In this document: positions 7,044-12,500 of the stretch, one piece after another | Layout: each line of letters starts with the position of its first letter | How positions within the stretch are numbered: the first letter of the stretch is position 1 | Source of the DNA: Elusimicrobiota bacterium | Lineage (GTDB): Bacteria; Elusimicrobiota; Elusimicrobia; Elusimicrobiales; UBA9959 | Direction: 5' to 3' | NCBI GenBank assembly: GCA_030639665.1 | Contig: DAOWCC010000051.1 | Span: 1-12,500, forward strand | DNA: 12,500 bases | Program-made: the position numbers and the translations under genes | Notes under the pieces: model-generated | Seen by the model: only the letters and a program-made list of their open reading frames with translations | What the model was told of the DNA's origin: nothing | Database searches by the model: none

Positions 7044-7065
7044 AAAGAATATTACCATATTCTTT
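7044..7065. other. Perfect 9-bp AT-rich inverted repeat between the two phosphoesterase genes
   Basis: AAAGAATAT (7044-7052) and ATATTCTTT (7057-7065) are perfectly complementary around the tetraloop TACC. It lies 43 bases upstream of the paralog 1 start and 39 bases after the paralog 2 stop. It could be an operator dyad for a dimeric regulator or a weak terminator; the stem has one G-C pair per arm. Confidence 0.45.
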
Positions 7066-7103
7066 TGTGTCGCCGCCACGCCGATATCTATAGAACTTAT
7101 CAT

Positions 7104-8024
7104 CTATTTTTTCACTTTAAATGAATCAATGCGTTTATCCGCGTCATCAAAAACTTCAAAAAAAAGTCTATTTTTTAAAACCGAGAGAGTCAAATAGTGA
7201 TGACTTTTATGATAAATCTGACTGCTTTCATGCTCTTTTGCCATATCGTATAAAGGAGCTCCGCCCCCGCCCGTAACAATATAAAATATCCCGTTTTTAT
7301 ATAGGCGTTCATAAGAATGGTCATGCCCTGAAAACACAATATCCACTCCGTATTTTTCAAATAGAGGAGCAAGCTCGCGAGAGACAACCGGAGAATCATA
7401 GGCGCCGTGTTTTCCACTGCTGTATAAAGGCCTGTGAAGCAAAACCACCATAAACTTTGTTTTGTCCGATAAAGAGGCTTGTTTTAAATCGCGCTTAATC
7501 CACTTATACTGCCATGACCCCTGCCAAAAAGGAACTTCGCTGTCAATGACGGTAAAATGAATATTATGGCGGTCAAGCGAATAAAATGTAATCCAATTGG
7601 CAAAATTAAAAACCTTAAAATAATTCGGCGCCACCCATTCATGATTTCCGTGAACGGGAAAAAACTCGCTGTTTTTTCTAAGCCCCGCCACTATTTTTTC
7701 AAAAATATCCCATTCTTCTTTTTTCGCGCCATTATCAACCATATCACCGGTGTGAAATACCGTTTCGGGTTTTCTATCGGAAATAAGTTTCACTATTTTT
7801 TTATGAGGTTCATGATTTGTTCTGGTATCTCCGTATATGACAATACATTTTGAACATTTATCGGTTGAAGCGGCTTCTTTGGAAAGTTTATATATTTGAG
7901 ACGGAACAATAGGACCGGGATAAACGGATTTTTTAACCTTCTTTTCAGCGGAAACCGCTATTTGAACTTGAAAAACATTCACAAAACAAAAAACGAACAA
8001 TAATAGGCAAGCCAATTTTTTCAT
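7104..8024 (-). CDS. Secreted calcineurin-like metallophosphoesterase (paralog 2)
   Basis: This 306-residue paralog of the next gene downstream has the same fold and predicted reaction, hydrolysis of phosphate esters at a dinuclear metal site outside the membrane. The signal peptide is MKK plus a hydrophobic segment with probable cleavage after AVSA near residue 26. The motifs are YGDTR (Asp66), HTGDMV (Asp94), VHGNHE (Asn127, His128), LHRP (His197) and SGHDHSYER (His234, His236). It carries about 17 more residues than paralog 1 between the signal peptide and the CSKCIV strand, in a Lys- and Pro-containing linker. CSxCIV with two cysteines is shared by both and may form a disulfide. The ATG at 8024 follows AAGGAT with a short spacer. 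The two genes are a tandem duplication; a 37-base stretch is identical at DNA level (7321-7357 here). Confidence 0.88.
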   Translation of the reverse strand: MKKLACLLLFVFCFVNVFQVQIAVSAEKKVKKSVYPGPIVPSQIYKLSKEAASTDKCSKCIVIYGDTRTNHEPHKKIVKLISDRKPETVFHTGDMVDNGAKKEEWDIFEKIVAGLRKNSEFFPVHGNHEWVAPNYFKVFNFANWITFYSLDRHNIHFTVIDSEVPFWQGSWQYKWIKRDLKQASLSDKTKFMVVLLHRPLYSSGKHGAYDSPVVSRELAPLFEKYGVDIVFSGHDHSYERLYKNGIFYIVTGGGGAPLYDMAKEHESSQIYHKSHHYLTLSVLKNRLFFEVFDDADKRIDSFKVKK

Positions 8025-8043
8025 ATTTTATCCTTATCGCTCC

Positions 8044-8060
8044 TTAAAGTATGGAATTCA
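8044..8060 (-). promoter_or_regulatory. Candidate shared upstream element (copy 2)
   Basis: The minus strand reads TGAATTCCATACTTTAA, 20 bases upstream of the second phosphoesterase gene, and matches 15 of 17 bases of the element in front of the 8-oxoguanine deaminase-like gene. The distance to the start codon is similar in both cases, which suggests a regulatory or promoter function. Confidence 0.3.
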
Positions 8061-8085
8061 AACTGATGATTATATATATTATAAT
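8057..8085 (+). promoter_or_regulatory. Predicted sigma70-type promoter for the DPD-like gene and ssnA
   Basis: TTCAAA (8057-8062, four of six bases match TTGACA) and a perfect TATAAT (8080-8085) are 17 bases apart. Transcription would begin near 8092 and leave a leader of about 80 bases. The AT-rich segment 8071-8090 may also serve the divergent phosphoesterase gene on the other strand. Confidence 0.5.
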
Positions 8086-8091
8086 AAAACG

Positions 8092-8171
8092 AAGCTCGCC
8101 TAGCCTAAAGGTTGGGGTTTTCTGCGAAGAAGGATAAACTATTAAGCCTAGGAACTTTCGGGAGATTCATT
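8092..8171 (+). other. Leader of the DPD-like gene
   Basis: This is the inferred 5' leader of about 80 bases. CCTAG (8099-8103) can pair with CTAGG (8148-8152), and GGGAGA (8160-8165) is a strong Shine-Dalgarno sequence six bases before the ATG. I do not recognise a known riboswitch. A TTG codon at 8112 is in frame but has no ribosome-binding site. Confidence 0.35.
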
Positions 8172-10631
8172 ATGACAAAAACAAATCTATTCTTATCCGC
8201 CGCGCAATTAAAAAATGAACTGGACGCCTGCCTATACTGTGAGGAAAAACCCTGTCAAACGGCATGTCCCGCCGATTGCAGTCCGGCTGATTTTATTATG
8301 GCGGCCAAAATGATGCAAAAATCGGATATTGAAAAATCAGCGAATTTAATAATGTCATCAAATCCCCTAGGCGGCATTTGCGGAGCCGTTTGCCCCGACT
8401 GGTTCTGCATGAAAGCCTGTTCAAAAAAACTTTTTGACGGCCCCATAAATATCCCCATGGTTCAAGCCGCCATAGTGCAAAAAGCCAAAGAGCTTAATGT
8501 CATGCCAAAATTTAAAAAACCAAAATTAAACGGCAAACGAGTAGGCATTGTGGGAGCGGGACCCGCGGGCTTAACGGCGGCTGTGGTATTGGCGCGCTTG
8601 GGATATAAAATAGATATTCATGAAAAAGAAAAAAAAGCAGGCGGCATGTGCGGCCTTATTCCCGATGAAAGATTGCCTAAAAAAGTGGTGAAAACCGAAG
8701 TCGATTTTCTTAAAACACTCGGCGTCATAAATATAAACTACGGCAAAGAAATAAAAAACCCTGAAAATTTAATAAAAAAGTATGATTCAGTCATACTGAC
8801 ATCAGGTCTTAAAAATCAAATCAAATTAAATATTCCAAATGAAGATTTGGGCATTGAAGGGCTTAAATACCTTTCCAATCAAAAAAAATACAATCTTAAA
8901 GGTAAAAATATCGCCGTTATCGGAGGCGGAGCCGTAGCCGCCGATTGCGCCATAACGGCCATAAGCCGGGGAGCGGCAAAAGTTGAAATATGCACAAGAA
9001 AAAATATCGGCGCGATACAATTGCCGGAAAAAGAATTAAATAACTTGCTTAAAGCCGGCATAGATATAAACGGCAGAACCCGAATAACCGAAATAATGGC
9101 GGCTAAAGGAAAAATTAAAGGCATAAAAACAATCAAAATAGACATTAAGAAAAAAGATATCAAAGGAACAGAGCAGGGGCGCACTGATGTGGATTTTGTC
9201 GTACTGGCGATAAAAAACCTGCCAACCTTCAAAGAAAAGAATATTAAAGGAATGTTTTACGCTGGAGACGGCAAGAACGGCCCAAGCACTGTTGTTGAAT
9301 CCGTGGCGTCGGGAAAAAACGCGGCAAGTTTGGCTGACGCTTATATCCGCGGGAGAAAAAAACCTGTCATAAAAGATAATTTAAAAAGCGAATTAATACT
9401 GGAAGGCAGAAATATGCTTCCCGTTCCCATTGAAACGGATTTCTTCGGCAGAAAAATAAAGTCTCCATTTATAATATCGGCAAGCCCTCATTCGGACGGC
9501 TACCGGCAAGCGAAAGAAGCTTATAAAGCGGGCTGGGCGGGAGTGGTTATGAAAACGGCTTTTGATAACCTGCCCATACATATTCCATCCGAATATATGT
9601 TTACTTTCGATAAATCCACCTATGCCAATAGCGACAATGTTTCAGGCCATAGCTTAAACAGAGTCTGCAAAGAAATAAAAAAACTGATTAAAGAATATCC
9701 CGATAGGCTTACAATGGGTTCCACCGGCGGCCCCGTTACGGGCAATGATGAAGCCGATAAAAAGGTATGGCAGTCAAATACGATAAAACTTGAAAAAGCC
9801 GGAGCCATGGGCATTGAATACAGTTTATCCTGCCCTCAAGGCGGAGACGGAACAAAAGGAGATATCGTATCTCAAGACGCTGAGCTTTCCGCGAAAATAA
9901 TAGATTGGGTAATGGAAATTTCAAATCCCAATGTGCCTAAACTATTCAAACTTACCGGAGCGGTAACATCCATCTATATTATCGTTGACGCCATAAAAAA
10001 AGTCTATGAAAAATATCCTGATAAAAAAGCCGGCATAACGCTGGCCAATTCCTTTCCATCTTTGGCCTTTGGCGAATATAAAAAAAACAAATGGGAAGAA
10101 GGGATAATAGCGGGAATGAGCGGAGCGGGAGTAGCGCCAATAAGCAATTTAACTTTGGCCAAAGTCGCGAGACTGGGCGTTCCTATTTCAGGAAATGGCG
10201 GTCCTATGGATTATAAAGCGGCGGCCAATTTTCTTGCTTTAGGCGCCAAGACTGTGCAATTCTGCACGATAGCTATGAAATACGGTTATGGCATAATAGA
10301 TGAACTCAATTGGGGCTTAAGCTATCTTATGAAAGAAAGAGGTTTCTCCTCGGTTAAGAAACTTATAGGCGCGGCCCTGCCAAATCCGATAACGGATTTT
10401 ATGGATTTAACCGCTATAAAAAAAATACCGGAACTTAATGAAGATTTATGCCTGCATTGCGGAAATTGCGAGCGTTGCGGTTATCTGGCCATAAAATTAA
10501 ATAAGGATAAACTTCCCGAGATAGACGCTTCAAAATGCATAGGCTGTTCTTTATGCTCCAAGAAATGTTTTACCGGCGCTCTATCCATGCGCGAAAGAAC
10601 AAAAAAAGAATTGGCTGTAACACCTGAATAA
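8172..10631 (+). CDS. Dihydropyrimidine dehydrogenase-like PreT-PreA fusion flavoprotein
   Basis: Predicted to move electrons between NAD(P)H, FAD, Fe-S clusters and FMN to reduce (or oxidise) an N-heterocycle in the cytoplasm. The 819-residue protein has mammalian DPD order. An N-terminal Fe-S helical domain holds Cys20, 23, 28, 32 and Cys70, 74, 79, 83. FAD and NAD(P) domains follow, with GAGPAG (128-133), GGGAVA (251-256) and YAGDG (363-367). An FMN barrel starts near 424, with catalytic-type Cys554 in SLSCPQG. A C-terminal two-cluster ferredoxin has Cys760, 763, 766, 769 and Cys789, 792, 795, 799. Mammalian DPD is about 1025 residues, so this is a compact version. In E. coli the halves are separate (PreT, PreA), while YgfK has the reverse domain order. 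By eye, pyrimidine contacts of DPD are changed: SCPHG is SCPQG, and the Asn three residues before the Cys is Ser551. Substrate is therefore uncertain. It heads a plus-strand unit with ssnA. The ATG at 8172 was chosen for its ribosome-binding site. Confidence 0.85.
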   Translation: MTKTNLFLSAAQLKNELDACLYCEEKPCQTACPADCSPADFIMAAKMMQKSDIEKSANLIMSSNPLGGICGAVCPDWFCMKACSKKLFDGPINIPMVQAAIVQKAKELNVMPKFKKPKLNGKRVGIVGAGPAGLTAAVVLARLGYKIDIHEKEKKAGGMCGLIPDERLPKKVVKTEVDFLKTLGVININYGKEIKNPENLIKKYDSVILTSGLKNQIKLNIPNEDLGIEGLKYLSNQKKYNLKGKNIAVIGGGAVAADCAITAISRGAAKVEICTRKNIGAIQLPEKELNNLLKAGIDINGRTRITEIMAAKGKIKGIKTIKIDIKKKDIKGTEQGRTDVDFVVLAIKNLPTFKEKNIKGMFYAGDGKNGPSTVVESVASGKNAASLADAYIRGRKKPVIKDNLKSELILEGRNMLPVPIETDFFGRKIKSPFIISASPHSDGYRQAKEAYKAGWAGVVMKTAFDNLPIHIPSEYMFTFDKSTYANSDNVSGHSLNRVCKEIKKLIKEYPDRLTMGSTGGPVTGNDEADKKVWQSNTIKLEKAGAMGIEYSLSCPQGGDGTKGDIVSQDAELSAKIIDWVMEISNPNVPKLFKLTGAVTSIYIIVDAIKKVYEKYPDKKAGITLANSFPSLAFGEYKKNKWEEGIIAGMSGAGVAPISNLTLAKVARLGVPISGNGGPMDYKAAANFLALGAKTVQFCTIAMKYGYGIIDELNWGLSYLMKERGFSSVKKLIGAALPNPITDFMDLTAIKKIPELNEDLCLHCGNCERCGYLAIKLNKDKLPEIDASKCIGCSLCSKKCFTGALSMRERTKKELAVTPE

Positions 10632-10651
10632 AAAAACAAAAACGGAAATAT

Positions 10652-10765
10652 GTAAATACGGTGATACGGAAACAGGGAACAAAAAAAAATCGCAACGATG
10701 AAAGAAAATAAATTAAGAAATTTCCTTATTCATATATCAGCTTATCATCTTATTTTCGTATTTAC
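10652..10765. repeat. Degenerate inverted repeat in the 168-base gap before ssnA
   Basis: GTAAATACG (10652-10660) is exactly complementary to CGTATTTAC (10757-10765), and flanking GGAAA/TTTCC words extend the similarity imperfectly. Between the arms the sequence is A-rich with an AAGAAATTTCCTT near-palindrome. No GC-rich stem with a T-run is present, so readthrough into ssnA is plausible. It looks like a decayed intergenic repeat. Confidence 0.45.
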
Positions 10766-10799
10766 GCTTTTTTCCATATTCTGTTATTAGGAGATTTCT

Positions 10800-12125
10800 A
10801 TGAAAAAAACCATACTGATTAATAACGCGATAATCGCTACCGGCGGAGAAAAAAATAAAATTCTTTATGACCATTCAATATTGATATCAGACGATAAAAT
10901 AAAGAAAATAGCGCCAAAAAACAAATTCAAAGGCAAATACACAAAAACCATAAACGCGAAAGGCCGCATAGCCATGCCGGGTTTTATAAACACGCATATG
11001 CATTTTTACAGCACATTCGCGCGCGGTCTTACAAAAGCCAAACCTTCAAAAGATTTTGTAAATATCCTGAATAATCTTTGGTGGCGGCTTGATAAAAAAC
11101 TCACGAATGAAGATTCCTATTATAGCGCCATTATCCCTTTAATAGGCGCCATAAGAAGCGGAACAACCACTTTAATAGACCATCACGCGAGCCCTTTAAA
11201 TATTAAGGGTTCTCTATTCTCAATTGAAAAGGCCGTAAGAGAAACAGGCTTGAGAGCTTCTTTATGTTATGAGCTTTCAGACCGCGACGGTAAAAAAACA
11301 ATACAAGAGGGTTTGGAAGAAAATACTGAATTCATAAAATACACGAAAAAGAAAAAAGATAATTTCCTTCACGCTCTATTCGGACTTCACGCTTCATTTA
11401 CAATAAGCAATGAAACTCTTGAAGAAGCGGCATATCGCGGACACAAACTGAATACCGGATTTCATATTCACGCCGCGGAATCTCAAGCCGACCAAATTTA
11501 CTGTGAGATGCGCCATAAAATGCGGGTAATGGAAAGACTGGAAAAATTCGGCATCCTCGGGAAAAAATCCATTGCCGCTCATTGCGTGCATGTAACCGAT
11601 AAAGAAATTGAAATATTAAGACGCACCGGCACAGCCGTAATTCACAATCCTCAATCAAACGCAAATAATTCGGTCGGAGTGGCGGATATCATAAAACTGA
11701 TGAATAAAAAAGTTCTTGTCGGACTTGGCACCGACGCCATGACGGTAAATATGCTTGAAGAACTGAGAACCGCGATATGGCTGCAGCATTTAAAAAACGA
11801 CCCCGCAACAGGTTTCGTCGAACCCATAAACGCGCTTATGATAAACAATTCGCGCATAGCCAAAAGATATTTTAAAAATATAGGCTCTCTTAAGGAAGCA
11901 AATTTCGCGGACATGGTTTTAATCGATTATATTCCCCCCACGCCTTTGGATGCCGGTAATTTCTACGGACATCTGGCCTTTGGCATATCTCAAAGCGCGG
12001 TGGATACCACCATTGTAAACGGCAGAATATTGATGGAAAATAAGAAATTGAAATTAAATATAGACGAAGAGAAAATATCCCGAAAATCATCGGAACTTGC
12101 CGCCGCGCTCTGGAAAAGATTTTAA
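10800..12125 (+). CDS. ssnA: SsnA-type amidohydrolase
   Basis: This is a 441-residue zinc- or iron-dependent amidohydrolase orthologous in appearance to E. coli SsnA (442 residues), a member of the deaminase/chlorohydrolase family encoded in the ygf purine region and in anaerobic purine-degradation clusters; its exact substrate is not settled. Metal and catalytic residues are His66 and His68 in INTHMHFYS, His224 and Glu227 in FHIHAAE, His261 in AHCV, and Asp312 in GTDAM. SsnA-like blocks recalled from the E. coli protein are conserved: LKNLWWRLD there against LNNLWWRLD (90-98) here, SVIDHHASP against TLIDHHASP, and HNARSNMNNHVG against HNPQSNANNSVG. Its start has AGGAGA five bases upstream. 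It follows the DPD-like gene after 168 bases without an obvious terminator, so the two probably share a transcript. It is distinct from the 8-oxoguanine deaminase-like gene on the other strand. Confidence 0.92.
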   Translation: MKKTILINNAIIATGGEKNKILYDHSILISDDKIKKIAPKNKFKGKYTKTINAKGRIAMPGFINTHMHFYSTFARGLTKAKPSKDFVNILNNLWWRLDKKLTNEDSYYSAIIPLIGAIRSGTTTLIDHHASPLNIKGSLFSIEKAVRETGLRASLCYELSDRDGKKTIQEGLEENTEFIKYTKKKKDNFLHALFGLHASFTISNETLEEAAYRGHKLNTGFHIHAAESQADQIYCEMRHKMRVMERLEKFGILGKKSIAAHCVHVTDKEIEILRRTGTAVIHNPQSNANNSVGVADIIKLMNKKVLVGLGTDAMTVNMLEELRTAIWLQHLKNDPATGFVEPINALMINNSRIAKRYFKNIGSLKEANFADMVLIDYIPPTPLDAGNFYGHLAFGISQSAVDTTIVNGRILMENKKLKLNIDEEKISRKSSELAAALWKRF

Positions 12126-12143
12126 AAAACACTTGCGTGTTTT
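12126..12143 (+). terminator. Weak hairpin directly after ssnA
   Basis: AAAACAC pairs with GTGTTTT around TTGC, starting at the base after the ssnA stop. The T-run lies within the 3' arm and the stem has only two G-C pairs, so it is at best a weak terminator; a stronger one follows at 12291. Confidence 0.4.
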
Positions 12144-12235
12144 CTACCTTCAGCGGATAGATTTCGCCGCCCGATAAGCATAGCTTCGTTTACTGTAAAT
12201 CTTGTCTAAAAAGTTGTTTAGAAAAAACAAAGTAT
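12144..12235. other. Gene-free spacer downstream of ssnA
   Basis: I see no open frame, tRNA or recognisable RNA in this stretch. TCTAAA and TTTAGA around AAGTTG form a short 6-bp hairpin near 12209-12226. The rest of the 375-base gene-free end of the window is described under the repeats and the terminator that follow. Confidence 0.5.
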
Positions 12236-12272
12236 CTGACAGGATGAACTGGATAAATCAGGATAAACGCAA
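12236..12272. repeat. ACAGGAT-type short tandem repeat
   Basis: ACAGGATGAAC, TGGATAAATC and AGGATAAAC are three consecutive imperfect units of 10-11 bases. From memory, ACAGGATTAACAGGAT-type tracts are a widespread intergenic repeat in environmental bacterial genomes. No coding potential is apparent. Confidence 0.6.
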
Positions 12273-12290
12273 AGACCTCAAAATAAATTA

Positions 12291-12318
12291 GCCCCGCTTT
12301 TAGCGGGGAACTCTTTTT
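12291..12318 (+). terminator. Rho-independent terminator
   Basis: CCCCGC (12292-12297) pairs perfectly with GCGGGG (12303-12308) around TTTTA, followed by AACTCTTTTT. It is the most convincing terminator in the window and would end the transcript carrying the DPD-like gene and ssnA, about 170 bases after the ssnA stop. Confidence 0.75.
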
Positions 12319-12455
12319 AACGCAGAGGGCGCTGAGATTTTACACAGAGAGTCCGCAAAGTTTTTTTATTCTCTTATTCTTTCTCTGCGTTCTCCGCTGT
12401 TTTATGTTCTCCATGTCCTCTGCGTTTTTATATTCTCTGTGTACTCTGCGTTTTG
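12319..12455. repeat. CGCAGAG/CTCTGCG inverted intergenic repeat array
   Basis: The left arm (12319-12360) holds AACGCAGAGGGCGCTGAG and ACACAGAGAGTCCGC. After a T-rich centre, the right arm (about 12380-12454) repeats the complement as CTCTGCG (three times), CTCTGTG, CTCCGCTG and CTCCATGTCCTCTGCG. Units are irregular in spacing, with no conserved spacer. From memory, CGCAGAG..CACAGAG arrays are a common intergenic repeat class in environmental bacterial genomes. Confidence 0.65.
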
Positions 12456-12500
12456 CTGTTTCCGTTATTCGTATTATGCAGTTTTTTATATCCGTTAAAT

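Noticed and set aside
8112..8171. TTG start extending the DPD-like protein by 20 residues
   Set aside because: No ribosome-binding site precedes it; the ATG at 8172 has GGGAGA at ideal spacing and the conserved Cys-rich domain starts shortly after.
8172..10631. Calling this gene ygfK
   Set aside because: As I recall E. coli YgfK, its barrel domain comes before the GltD-like domain; here the order is reversed and matches DPD (PreT then PreA).
12144..12290. tRNA or small RNA gene downstream of ssnA
   Set aside because: No T-loop GTTCRAAYC sequence or acceptor-stem pairing is visible, and the only clear structures are the short hairpins listed.
12319..12455. CRISPR array
   Set aside because: Units are short, variable, in inverted orientation and without uniform spacers; no cas genes are visible.

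Overview
The window reads as a purine and N-heterocycle catabolism locus from an AT-rich, probably anaerobic and uncultured bacterium. Secreted phosphoesterases with signal peptides, an iron-sulfur flavoprotein and a molybdenum hydroxylase support that lifestyle. A lone four-helix-bundle (S23/IVS-like) gene set in TTTGGAATTTG-type repeats, and the CGCAGAG-type and ACAGGAT-type intergenic repeats at the right end, recall genomes of candidate phyla such as Omnitrophota or Elusimicrobiota. That placement is an impression from memory and is weak; nothing here fixes the taxon.

Left part (1-6031, all minus strand, tightly packed, probably one operon read right to left): an 8-oxoguanine deaminase-like amidohydrolase, then a MocA-like molybdopterin nucleotidyltransferase, an XdhC-family insertion factor, a four-helix-bundle protein, the large molybdenum subunit of a xanthine dehydrogenase-type hydroxylase, and its [2Fe-2S] subunit, which runs off the left edge. 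A FAD subunit is not in view and may lie further left. Enzyme subunits and cofactor-maturation factors are therefore made together. The four-helix-bundle gene interrupts the operon and looks like an accessory insert.

Middle (6141-8024, minus strand): two tandem paralogous secreted calcineurin-like phosphoesterases, roughly 60% identical by eye, with some DNA stretches fully identical. Their connection to the purine genes is positional only; they could release nucleosides or phosphate outside the membrane.

Right part (8025-12125, plus strand): a divergent intergenic region with a good sigma70-like promoter leads into an 819-residue fusion of the PreT and PreA halves of dihydropyrimidine dehydrogenase, then ssnA, an amidohydrolase. 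Amidohydrolase SsnA, a GltD/DHOD-type flavoprotein (YgfK), MocA, an XdhC-family factor, a guanine deaminase and a molybdenum hydroxylase also co-occur in the E. coli ygf/xdhD region and in clostridial and enterococcal purine-degradation clusters. The inferred pathway is hydrolytic deamination and molybdenum-dependent hydroxylation of purines, with reductive flavin and further amidohydrolase steps. In the DPD-like protein several residues that contact pyrimidine in mammalian DPD are replaced, so its substrate is probably not uracil or thymine.

The last 375 bases hold no gene: a weak hairpin after ssnA, ACAGGAT-type repeats, a strong terminator, and inverted CGCAGAG-type repeats.
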